Notes under the pieces: generated by a model
The model's database searches: none
The model's input: only the letters and a program-made list of their open reading frames with translations
What the model was told of the DNA's origin: nothing
Position numbers and translations under genes: made by a program
DNA from: an uncultured Bacilli bacterium
Lineage (GTDB): Bacteria; Bacillota_I; Bacilli_A; RF39; UBA660
NCBI GenBank assembly: GCA_947629425.1
Contig: CANRDR010000054.1
Location: 1-9,881 of the forward strand
Direction: 5' to 3'
Length of the DNA: 9,881 bases
Shown: piece after piece, positions 1 through 5,866 of the stretch
How the letters are laid out: each line of letters opens with the position of its first letter
Position numbering within the stretch: position 1 is the first letter of the stretch

Positions 1-331
1 ACTTCAAGCGACAACTGGTGGATATGTTTCTGCTCGTCAAATTGAAGCAGCACGTATCGCTATGACACGTTATATGAAACGTGGAGGAAAAGTTTGGATT
101 AATATATTCCCACATTTAGCAAGAACACAAAAACCTTTAGAAACTCGTCAAGGTAAAGGTAAAGGTAACGTAGAAGAATGGGTAGCAGTTGTTAAGGCTG
201 GAAAAATCATGTTTGAAATATCTGAAGTTTCAGAAGAAGTAGCGCGTGAGGCTTTAAGACTTGCAAGTCATAAATTAAGTGTTCAAACTAAATTTGTGAA
301 GAAAGAAAGTGAGGTTTCAAATGAAAGCTAG
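1..331 (+). CDS. rplP: 50S ribosomal protein L16, 3' part
   Basis: L16 binds 23S rRNA near the A-site tRNA and the peptidyl transferase centre of the large subunit. The gene is cut by the window edge. The reading frame is open from base 2 and gives 109 residues. Matches to the family are plain: ARQIEAARIAMTRYMKRGGK in the first third, then GKGKGN, EEWVAVVKAGK and EEVAREALRLASHKL, which runs into the usual basic C-terminus. Compared with the usual 135-145 residues, about 35 N-terminal residues lie outside the window. It ends in TAG and overlaps rpmC by 11 bases, as in other Firmicutes. Upstream, rpsC and the S10 cluster would be expected; this is inferred, not seen. Confidence 0.97.
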   Translation, partial: LQATTGGYVSARQIEAARIAMTRYMKRGGKVWINIFPHLARTQKPLETRQGKGKGNVEEWVAVVKAGKIMFEISEVSEEVAREALRLASHKLSVQTKFVKKESEVSNES

Positions 332-527
332 TGAAATTAGAGAATTATCTATAGAAGAAATAAACAAAAAAATTGTTGAAACAAAACAAGAAATATTTGA
401 TTTAAGAATGAAACAGGCTACAGGAACATTAGAAAAACCTCATAAACTTCATGATTTAAGAAAAGATGTAGCAAGATTAAAAACTATTTTAAAAGAAAAA
501 GAATTAAACGATGGGAGTGAGAAATAA
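321..527 (+). CDS. rpmC: 50S ribosomal protein L29
   Basis: L29 is a small helical hairpin protein that sits by the peptide exit tunnel on 23S rRNA, near L23 and the docking site of trigger factor and SRP. The product is 68 residues, the normal length. It starts MKASEIREL and has the family signature DLRMKQATGTLEKPHKL and the C-terminal DLRKDVARLKTIL helix. A GTG at 309 would add four residues, but it lies inside the Shine-Dalgarno (GTGAGG, 309-314), so ATG 321 is preferred. The start lies inside the end of rplP and the stop shares one base with the rpsQ start (TAATG), so translation of all three is probably coupled. Confidence 0.96.
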   Translation: MKASEIRELSIEEINKKIVETKQEIFDLRMKQATGTLEKPHKLHDLRKDVARLKTILKEKELNDGSEK

Positions 528-787
528 TGGAGAATACTAAAAGACAAGAACTTGTTGGACGTGTAGTTAGTAATCAAAATGATAAAACTATTACTGTTTT
601 AGTAGAAACTCACAAAAAACATCCTAAATATAAAAAAATGGTTAAATATTCAAAAAAATATCGTGCACACGATGAAAAAAATATAGCAAAGGTAGGAGAC
701 ACAGTTAGAATAGCAATGACTAGACCACTATCTAAAACAAAAAGATATGAATTAGTTAACGTTGTTAAAGAAGCTGTGATTCTTTAA
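527..787 (+). CDS. rpsQ: 30S ribosomal protein S17
   Basis: S17 is a primary 16S rRNA binder of the small subunit body with an OB-fold. The 86-residue product is full length. Recognisable segments are ELVGRVVSNQNDKTITVLVE (about 8-27), KYRAHDEKN (about 44-52) and GDTVRIAMTRPLSKTKRYEL (about 57-76). The start ATG overlaps the rpmC stop by one base, and its Shine-Dalgarno (GGGAGTGAG, 513-521) lies inside the rpmC reading frame. A TAAGGAGGG sequence at its own stop serves the next gene. Nothing in it is unusual. Confidence 0.96.
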   Translation: MENTKRQELVGRVVSNQNDKTITVLVETHKKHPKYKKMVKYSKKYRAHDEKNIAKVGDTVRIAMTRPLSKTKRYELVNVVKEAVIL

Positions 788-798
788 GGAGGGTTATT

Positions 799-1167
799 AT
801 GATACAACAACAAACAAGATTAAAAGTAGCTGATAACTCTGGAGCACGTGAAGTTATGGTTATTAGAGTAATGGGTGGAAGCAAAAGAAAATATGGAAAT
901 ATTGGAGATGTTGTAGTTGCATCTGTAAAAAAAGCAATACCTAACTCTAATGTTAAAAAAGGAAAAGTAGTTAAAGCTGTTATAGTTAGAAGCGTTGAAG
1001 GTGTTAGACGTAAAGATGGCACTTACATTAGATTTGATGATAATGCTTGTATATTAATAAGAGATGATAAGAGTCCAGTAGGTACTCGTGTACTTGGACC
1101 AGTTGCTCGTGAATTACGTGATAAAGATTACATGAAGATTGTTTCACTAGCACCTGAAGTATTATAG
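799..1167 (+). CDS. rplN: 50S ribosomal protein L14
   Basis: L14 lies at the subunit interface of the large subunit, contacts 16S rRNA in bridge B8 and is the docking surface of the silencing factor RsfS. At 122 residues it is exactly the standard length. Visible signatures are ADNSGAREVM (11-20), the basic SKRKYGNIGD (28-37), GTYIRFDDNACILI (74-87) and GTRVLGPVARELR (95-107). A strong Shine-Dalgarno (AAGGAGGG, 786-793) precedes the ATG. It ends in TAG, eight bases before rplX. Confidence 0.97.
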   Translation: MIQQQTRLKVADNSGAREVMVIRVMGGSKRKYGNIGDVVVASVKKAIPNSNVKKGKVVKAVIVRSVEGVRRKDGTYIRFDDNACILIRDDKSPVGTRVLGPVARELRDKDYMKIVSLAPEVL

Positions 1168-1175
1168 GAGGAATT

Positions 1176-1559
1176 ATGAAAGTTAAAGTTGGAGATAAAG
1201 TTAAAATTTTAGCTGGTAAAGATAAAGGAAAAGAAGGAAAAGTAATCCAAACTCTAAGAAAAAAAGACAAAGTTATTGTTGAAGGAATCAATATGGTTAA
1301 AAAACATATGAAACCTAACAATGCTAATGAAACAGGTGGAATACTTGATGTTGAGGCTCCTATTCATGTATCTAATGTAAAAGTTATTGAAAGTGGTAAA
1401 AATACCGAAAAGAAATCTAATAAAAAAGAAGAATTAAAGGCTGAAGTTAAGAAAACTGAAGCAAAAAAAACAGAAGAAAAAAAAGCAACAACTAAAAAGA
1501 CTGCAACTAAAAAAACTACAACAAAGAAATCTACTAAGAAAGAAGTAGGTGAAAAATAA
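1176..1559 (+). CDS. rplX: 50S ribosomal protein L24 with Lys/Thr-rich C-terminal tail
   Basis: L24 is an assembly-initiating 23S rRNA binder near the tunnel exit. Residues 1-71 are a normal KOW/SH3 core: VKVGDKVKILAGKDKGKEGK (3-22), then the KKHMKPN loop, GGILDVEAPIHVSNV (54-68). Beyond residue 71 the usual bacterial continuation (a segment like the KTGKPTRVGYK and VRVAKKSGE blocks, giving about 103 residues in total) cannot be recognised. In its place is a 56-residue low-complexity tail with 21 Lys, 11 Thr and no aromatic residue. Within it KK recurs every five residues. Total length is 127. The tail is in frame and ends in TAA overlapping the rplE ATG by one base, so it is not a read past a lost stop. 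A strong AGGAGG site (1167-1172) precedes the start. Confidence 0.95.
   Translation: MKVKVGDKVKILAGKDKGKEGKVIQTLRKKDKVIVEGINMVKKHMKPNNANETGGILDVEAPIHVSNVKVIESGKNTEKKSNKKEELKAEVKKTEAKKTEEKKATTKKTATKKTTTKKSTKKEVGEK
1449..1538 (+). repeat. rplX: 15-nt period coding repeat (KKxxx pentads) in the L24 tail
   Basis: Codons 92-121 of rplX read as six consecutive five-residue units that each begin with Lys-Lys: KKTEA, KKTEE, KKATT, KKTAT, KKTTT, KKSTK, followed by one more Lys. Spacing is exact, with no insertion. The DNA is less regular than the protein: lysine is written both AAA and AAG, and threonine both ACT and ACA. This suggests an old repeat held by selection on composition, or codon-level drift after expansion. 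The stretch holds two runs of eight A (1463-1470 and 1477-1484) that could be slippage sites. Similar lysine-rich tails occur in nucleic-acid-binding bacterial proteins; a role in RNA contact is inference. Confidence 0.9.
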
Positions 1560-2098
1560 TGAGTACATTAAAAGATTTATATAATAATGAAATTAAAAAG
1601 AATTTAAAAGAAAAATTTAACTACAAAAGTATAATGGAAGTTCCAAAATTAGAAAAAATAGTTGTTAATATTGGTGTAGGAGATGCTAGTCATGATTCTA
1701 AACTAATAGAAGCAGCTGCAAAAGATTTGGAAGCTATTACTGGACAAAAATGCATAATAACTAAGGCAAAAAAATCTATAGCAGGTTTCAAATTAAGAGA
1801 AGGACAGCCTATTGGAGTTAAAGTTACTCTAAGAGGAGAAAACATGTATAATTTTATGGAAAAATTAATTCGTGTAGCACTTCCACGTGTTAGAGATTTT
1901 AGAGGAGTTTCTAAAAAAGCATTTGATGGATATGGAAACTATACTTTAGGAATTAAAGAACAATTAATTTTCCCAGAAATAGTATATGATGATATTGTAA
2001 AATTAAGAGGAATGGATATAGTTTTTGTAACAACTGCAAAAACTAACGATGAAGCTTATGAATTATTAAGTGGATTTGGAATGCCATTTAGAAAGTAG
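1559..2098 (+). CDS. rplE: 50S ribosomal protein L5
   Basis: L5 holds 5S rRNA in the central protuberance of the large subunit and contacts P-site tRNA and the small-subunit head. The 179 residues are the standard length. Motifs: VVNIGVGDAS (35-44), AGFKLREGQPIG (75-86), LPRVRDFRG (108-116), FPEI (138-141) and the terminal GFGMPF. The ATG overlaps the rplX stop by one base (TAATG), and the only Shine-Dalgarno-like sequence (GTAGGTG, 1545-1551) lies in the rplX tail codons, so its translation likely depends on ribosomes finishing L24. I saw no obvious structure like the S8-binding operator that Escherichia coli uses at this gene. Confidence 0.97.
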   Translation: MSTLKDLYNNEIKKNLKEKFNYKSIMEVPKLEKIVVNIGVGDASHDSKLIEAAAKDLEAITGQKCIITKAKKSIAGFKLREGQPIGVKVTLRGENMYNFMEKLIRVALPRVRDFRGVSKKAFDGYGNYTLGIKEQLIFPEIVYDDIVKLRGMDIVFVTTAKTNDEAYELLSGFGMPFRK

Positions 2099-2108
2099 GT
2101 AACGTATT

Positions 2109-2294
2109 ATGGCAAAAACAAGTATAAAAGTTAAAAATAAACGTACACCTAAATTCAAGGTAAGAAGTTATACTCGTTGTGAAAGATGTGGACGTCCTCA
2201 CGGAGTATTAAGAAAATTTGGTCTATGTCGTATTTGTTTTAGAGAACTTGCAAACAAGGGACAAATACCAGGCGTTAAAAAATCTAGTTGGTAG
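2109..2294 (+). CDS. rpsZ: 30S ribosomal protein S14, zinc-binding type Z
   Basis: S14 sits in the small-subunit head next to S3 and S10. This is the short 61-residue form with a zinc ribbon: C24-x2-C27 and C40-x2-C43, inside SYTRCERCGRPHG and GLCRICFRELA. The C-terminus GQIPGVKKSSW is standard. The longer zinc-free form (about 89-101 residues), which some bacteria keep elsewhere for zinc shortage, is not here. The gene is often also named rpsN. The Shine-Dalgarno (GTAGGTAA, overlapping the rplE stop) is weaker than at most neighbours. It ends TAG, 14 bases before rpsH. Confidence 0.97.
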   Translation: MAKTSIKVKNKRTPKFKVRSYTRCERCGRPHGVLRKFGLCRICFRELANKGQIPGVKKSSW

Positions 2295-2308
2295 AAAGGA
2301 AGTTAATT

Positions 2309-2707
2309 ATGGTAAATGATATAATTGCAGATATGCTTACAAGAATACGTAATGCAAATCAAATGAAATATGATACTGTAGAAGTATTAGGATCAAAAAT
2401 GACTACTGAAATATCTAGAATATTAAAAGAACAAGGATATATTAGTGATTATAAAGTTAATAAAAATTCTAATGGTGATACAATTACTTTAAACCTAAAA
2501 TATGGTGAAGGTAAAAAAGAAAAAGTAATCGTTGGATTAAAAAGAATTAGTAAACCAGGATTACGTGTTTATGTTAAACATGATGAACTTCCAAGAGTTC
2601 TAAATGGATTAGGTATTGCTATTATTTCTACTTCTAAAGGAATTATGACTGACAAAGAAGCTAGAGAAAAAAATCTAGGAGGAGAAGTACTTGCCTATAT
2701 TTGGTAA
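2309..2707 (+). CDS. rpsH: 30S ribosomal protein S8
   Basis: S8 is a primary binder of the 16S rRNA central domain and in E. coli also represses the spc operon. The product is 132 residues, the normal length. It opens VNDIIADMLTRIRNA and ends with the RNA-binding block STSKGIMTDKEAREKNLGGE (107-126) and a final AYIW. An upstream in-frame TTG at 2288 would add seven residues with no family match and overlap rpsZ, so it was discarded in favour of ATG 2309, which has an AAAGGAAG Shine-Dalgarno (2296-2303) in front. Confidence 0.97.
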   Translation: MVNDIIADMLTRIRNANQMKYDTVEVLGSKMTTEISRILKEQGYISDYKVNKNSNGDTITLNLKYGEGKKEKVIVGLKRISKPGLRVYVKHDELPRVLNGLGIAIISTSKGIMTDKEAREKNLGGEVLAYIW

Positions 2708-2720
2708 GGAAAATTAAGTT

Positions 2721-3260
2721 ATGAGTAGAATAGGAAATAGAAAGTTAACTATTCCTGAAGGCGTTAATGTAACAGTTAATGATAATATTGTTACTGTTAA
2801 AGGCCCTAAAGGAGAACTTACAAATACATTTAGTAAAGATTTAAAAATAACAGTAGAAGGAAATATTTTAACTATTGAAAGACCAAATGATTTAAAATTT
2901 ACAAAAAGCTTACATGGAACTACTAATGCTTTAATATCTAATGTGATAGAAGGTGTTAGTAACGGTTTCAAAAAAGAATTAGAAATTGTTGGAGTAGGTT
3001 ATAGATTTCAAGTTTCTGGAAATAAAATCAATGTTAATGCAGGATTTTCTCATCCAGTTGAAATTATTGTTCCAAGCGATTTAAAGGCTGAACAAATTAG
3101 TACTACTGAAATAGCTATAAGTGGTATTGATAAACAAAAAGTTTCTGAATTTGCGGCTAATATAAGAAAACTTAGAGAACCAGAACCTTATAAAGGTAAA
3201 GGTATTAGATATAAGGGAGAATATATTAGACGTAAAGAAGGTAAGAAAGCTGCTAAATAA
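2721..3260 (+). CDS. rplF: 50S ribosomal protein L6
   Basis: L6 lies near the factor-binding site of the large subunit and contacts the sarcin-ricin loop region. The 179-residue product has the two duplicated L6 domains. Seen are the opening SRIGNRKLTIPEGV (2-15), VKGPKGEL (26-33), the linker region around VEGVSNGFKKELEIVGVGYR, and the conserved C-terminal block KGKGIRYKGEYIRRKEGKK. The Shine-Dalgarno is AAGGAAA (2706-2712), overlapping the rpsH stop. Length and motifs are ordinary. Confidence 0.97.
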   Translation: MSRIGNRKLTIPEGVNVTVNDNIVTVKGPKGELTNTFSKDLKITVEGNILTIERPNDLKFTKSLHGTTNALISNVIEGVSNGFKKELEIVGVGYRFQVSGNKINVNAGFSHPVEIIVPSDLKAEQISTTEIAISGIDKQKVSEFAANIRKLREPEPYKGKGIRYKGEYIRRKEGKKAAK

Positions 3261-3277
3261 GGTAAGGAGATTAGAGT

Positions 3278-3634
3278 ATGATTAAAAAAGAGTCAAGAAA
3301 TGAATTAAGAAAAATAAGACATAAACGTGTACGTACTAAAGTTAGTGGTACTGCTAGTTGTCCAAGATTAAATGTTTTCAGATCAAATTCAAATATTTTT
3401 GCTCAAATAATTGATGACGAAAAAGGAATTACCTTAGTTAGCTCATCTACTTTAGAGTTAAAGATAAAAAATGGTGGAAACATTGAAGCTGCTACAAAAG
3501 TTGGTGCAGATATTGCTAAAAAAGCTAACGCTGCAAAAATTAAAAAAGTTGTATTTGATAGAGGCGGATACCTTTATCATGGACGTGTAGAAGCATTAGC
3601 AAATGCTGCACGTGAAAACGGATTAGAATTTTAG
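3278..3634 (+). CDS. rplR: 50S ribosomal protein L18
   Basis: L18 binds 5S rRNA together with L5 in the central protuberance. The 118 residues match the family length. Markers are the basic N-terminus with RKIRHKRVRTKVSGT (about 11-25), CPRLNVFRSNSNIFAQIIDD (about 28-47) and the C-terminal block VVFDRGGYLYHGRVEALANA. The Shine-Dalgarno AAGGAGA (3264-3270) is seven bases before the ATG. The stop TAG is immediately followed by the rpsE ribosome binding site. Confidence 0.97.
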   Translation: MIKKESRNELRKIRHKRVRTKVSGTASCPRLNVFRSNSNIFAQIIDDEKGITLVSSSTLELKIKNGGNIEAATKVGADIAKKANAAKIKKVVFDRGGYLYHGRVEALANAARENGLEF

Positions 3635-3646
3635 GTGGAGGGTATT

Positions 3647-4156
3647 ATGGCAAAGAATGAAAAAAATGTTGATTCAAGAAAAAAACTTCTTGAAGAAAGA
3701 GTTATTTCTATCTCTCGTGTAACTAAAGTTACTAAGGGTGGACGTCACTTCCGTTTTGCAGCAACTATGGCTGTTGGAGACGGTAAAGGACTAGTAGGAA
3801 TTGGAACAGGAAAGGCTAATGAAGTTCCAGAAGCTATAAAAAAAGGTATTCAAGCTGCTAACAAAAACTTATGTAAAGTTTCAATACTTGATGCTAGAAC
3901 TATTCCACATGATGCAACTGGTGTTTGTGGAAAAGCAAAAGTATTAATTAAATCTGCAAAAGAAGGTACTGGACTTGTTGCAGGTGGTGCAGTTCGTACA
4001 ATATTAGAATTAGCTGGAATTAAAGATATAGTATCTAAATCACTAGGTTCTAATACTAAAGTTAACGTTGCAAAAGCAACATTAGAAGCATTAAAATCTT
4101 TACGTACTAAAGAACATATCGCTTTATTACGTGGAATAAAAGAGGAGGAGTTATAA
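3647..4156 (+). CDS. rpsE: 30S ribosomal protein S5
   Basis: S5 helps form the mRNA entry site and affects decoding accuracy. Length is 169 residues. The N-terminal dsRBD-like domain has VTKGGRHFRFAATMAVGDGK (28-47) and GIGTGKANEVPEAI (51-64). The C-terminal domain has TIPHDATGVCGKAKVLI (85-101), GTGLVAGGAVRTILELAGI (107-125) and SLGSNTKVNVAKATLEALKS. A GTG at 3635 lies in the Shine-Dalgarno itself (GGTGGAGGG), so ATG 3647 is the start. It ends with an acidic KEEEL and its stop overlaps the rplO start by one base. In most Firmicutes rpmD (L30) would sit between the two; here there is no room for it. Confidence 0.97.
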   Translation: MAKNEKNVDSRKKLLEERVISISRVTKVTKGGRHFRFAATMAVGDGKGLVGIGTGKANEVPEAIKKGIQAANKNLCKVSILDARTIPHDATGVCGKAKVLIKSAKEGTGLVAGGAVRTILELAGIKDIVSKSLGSNTKVNVAKATLEALKSLRTKEHIALLRGIKEEEL

Positions 4157-4596
4157 TGAAGTTAGATAGTTTATGTGCTACTCCTGAAAGAAAAAAAACA
4201 AAAAGAGTTGGACGTGGCCCAGGTTCTGGTATGGGGAAAACTGCAACACGTGGAGAAAATGGACAAAAATCTCGTAGTGGAGCAAGTATTAAACCATGGT
4301 TTGAAGGTGGACAAAGTCCATTATATAGAAGAATTCCTAAAAGAGGATTTAACAATGCTAGATTTAAAGTAGAATACGCTGTTATTAATTTAGATGATTT
4401 AAATAGATTTAATGATGGTGATATTGTAAGTCCTGAAGTATTAAAAGAAAAAGGAATTATTAAAAAGGAATTAGCAGGAATCAAAGTATTAGGTAATGGT
4501 ACTTTAGAAAAGAAATTAACTGTAAGGGCTAATAGATTTTCAAAAAGTGCAGTTACTAAAATAGAAGGTGCTGGCGGTAAAGCTGAGGTGATTTAA
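4156..4596 (+). CDS. rplO: 50S ribosomal protein L15
   Basis: L15 is a late-binding large-subunit protein with a long basic extension that reaches into 23S rRNA. The 146-residue product shows RVGRGPGSGMGKTATRGENG (17-36), the invariant-like FEGGQSPLYRRIPKRGF (49-65), and the globular C-terminal half ending GAGGKAEVI. Translation starts inside the rpsE stop (TAATG) with a strong Shine-Dalgarno, GAGGAGG (4142-4149 region), in the rpsE codons. A run of eight A at 4191-4198 near the start is a possible slippage site, but the frame is intact. Confidence 0.97.
   Translation: MKLDSLCATPERKKTKRVGRGPGSGMGKTATRGENGQKSRSGASIKPWFEGGQSPLYRRIPKRGFNNARFKVEYAVINLDDLNRFNDGDIVSPEVLKEKGIIKKELAGIKVLGNGTLEKKLTVRANRFSKSAVTKIEGAGGKAEVI
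4585..4592 (+). promoter_or_regulatory. Shine-Dalgarno of secY
   Basis: GAGGTGAT, an eight-base match to the complement of the 16S rRNA 3' end, five bases before ATG 4598. It is among the best ribosome binding sites in the window. It fixes 4598 as the true secY start, so that ribosomes should meet the TAA at codon 42. No comparable site precedes the later in-frame ATG at 4766. Confidence 0.85.
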
Positions 4597-4597
4597 T

Positions 4598-5866
4598 ATG
4601 TTTTCTAATCTTAAAGGTTTATTTAAAAAAAATAATAAAGATTTAAGAAAAAGAATATATTTCACTTTAGCTGTTCTAGCAGTATTTTCAATAGGTACAA
4701 CAATAGTAGTACCAGGTGCTTAAACAATAACAAGTGATTTAGGATTCTTAGAATTATTAAATCTTATGAGTGGTGGAAGTTTAAAAACATTTTCAATATT
4801 TGCATTAGGTGTTATGCCTTATATTTCTGCATCTATTATCACTCAGTTATTGCAAATGGATATACTACCATATTTTAAAGAATTAAAAGAACAAGGAGCA
4901 ACAGGTAGACAAAAAATAAATACAATTAATAGATATCTTGGAATAATTTTTGCTTTTGTTCAAGGATATATATTTAGTTATGCTTATTTAAGAGGTTTAG
5001 GTACACTAACAGTATTAAAAACAGCATTAATATTAACTGCCGGTAGTTCACTTCTTATATGGTTGGCTGATGAAGTTACTAAAAAAGGAATTGGTAATGG
5101 TATGTCTTTAATGATTATGGCTGGTATAGTAGAATCTTTACCAAACGTATTCATTCAAGCATTTAATGATTTAATATTAGCAGGACATTATAGTACTGCT
5201 GCTGGAATAAGTTTATTTATATTATTTGTATTAGTATATGTATTTATACTTATTGGAGTTATATTTGTTGAATCAGCACAAAGAAGAATTCCAATACAAT
5301 ATTCAAATAGATCAAGTTCTGCATATAATGCTGAACAAAGTTATATTCCAATTAAATTAAATTCAGCTAGTGTAATGCCAGTAATATTTGCATCTGCACT
5401 TATTGGTATTCCATCTTTGATAGCACAAGTATTAAATAATGAAGGATTTAAAAACTTCATAAATAATTATATAAATTATACAACACCAACTGGATTCTTA
5501 CTTTACATAGTATTAATATTTGTATTTGCATATGTTTATACATTAATGGAATTAAATCCAGATGAAATGAGTGAAAATTTAGATAAGAATAGAAGTTATA
5601 TTCCAGGAATTACTCCAGGAGCTAAAACTAGTGCTTATTTAAAATACGTTATTTCAAGATTAACTGTTGTAGGTGCTGTATTCTTAATTATAATTGCAGC
5701 ATTACCAATATTAATGTCAAAGATTCCTAATTTATCAAGTTCTGTTACATTAGGAGGTACTGGACTTTTAATAGTTGTAGGTGTTGCATTAGAAACATAT
5801 AAACAATTAGAAAGTTCTATAGTAAGTAGGAGCTACGCTCATACTAGAAAGAGACATAGAAGATAA
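4598..5866 (+). pseudogene. secY: Sec translocon channel SecY, interrupted by an in-frame TAA at codon 42
   Basis: SecY is the essential inner-membrane channel of the SecYEG translocon. Read through the stop, the frame gives 422 codons, the normal size. Codons 1-41 hold a basic start (KGLFKKNNKDLRKR) and transmembrane helix 1 (about 20-38), ending VVPGA. Codon 42 is TAA (4721-4723). Codons 43-56 (starting TITSDLGF) and everything after continue as good SecY: plug and TM2 (FSIFALGVMPYISASIITQL, 65-84), DEVTKKGIGNG (158-168), cytosolic loop ESAQRRIPIQYSNR, NPDEMSENL, YIPGITPG and the TM10 region GGTGLLIVVGVALETYKQLE. The frame is the same on both sides, so one base change (CAA, AAA or GAA to TAA) explains it, not an indel. 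Sequencing error, a real nonsense mutation, or a split gene are all open. The end overlaps adk by one base. Confidence 0.9.
4766..5866 (+). CDS. secY: SecY, longest open segment (TM2-TM10)
   Basis: This is the part of secY after the internal stop that is open from an ATG, 366 residues beginning MSGGSLKTF. If translated alone, the protein would start at the plug helix (TM2a) and lack helix 1 and the first periplasmic loop. No Shine-Dalgarno sits at a useful distance: the nearest candidate, TTAGGA, ends about 21 bases upstream. No GTG, TTG or ATG occurs in frame between the TAA and 4766. Independent translation is therefore doubtful, and the segment is better seen as the body of the gene starting at 4598. 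Arg codons in it are AGA/AGG only, unlike the ribosomal protein genes that also use CGT. Confidence 0.7.
   Translation: MSGGSLKTFSIFALGVMPYISASIITQLLQMDILPYFKELKEQGATGRQKINTINRYLGIIFAFVQGYIFSYAYLRGLGTLTVLKTALILTAGSSLLIWLADEVTKKGIGNGMSLMIMAGIVESLPNVFIQAFNDLILAGHYSTAAGISLFILFVLVYVFILIGVIFVESAQRRIPIQYSNRSSSAYNAEQSYIPIKLNSASVMPVIFASALIGIPSLIAQVLNNEGFKNFINNYINYTTPTGFLLYIVLIFVFAYVYTLMELNPDEMSENLDKNRSYIPGITPGAKTSAYLKYVISRLTVVGAVFLIIIAALPILMSKIPNLSSSVTLGGTGLLIVVGVALETYKQLESSIVSRSYAHTRKRHRR

Noticed and set aside
765..1321. Antisense open frames opposite rplN and rplX, and others at 2714-2971, 4107-4484, 7868-8065 and 8908-9111
   Set aside because: Each lies over a conserved gene, has low-complexity Leu/Ile/Phe-rich composition expected from the reverse of Lys/Glu-rich codons, and shows no recognisable family.
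1500..1620. Possible S8-binding operator before rplE, as in E. coli spc regulation
   Set aside because: I saw no paired element with the S8-site shape. The region codes for the Lys/Thr tail of L24, whose composition leaves little room for it.
4175..4372. Plus-strand 65-codon open frame inside rplO in another frame
   Set aside because: It overlaps the most conserved part of L15, has no Shine-Dalgarno of its own and no family resemblance. Its existence follows from AT-rich codon use.
4598..4723. Alternative genetic code with TAA as a sense codon, to explain the secY stop
   Set aside because: TAA ends rpmC, rpsQ, rplX, rpsH, rplF, rpsE, rplO, adk, rpmJ, rpsK and rplQ at the expected protein lengths, each followed by the next gene's start. 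Global reassignment would fuse or extend them.
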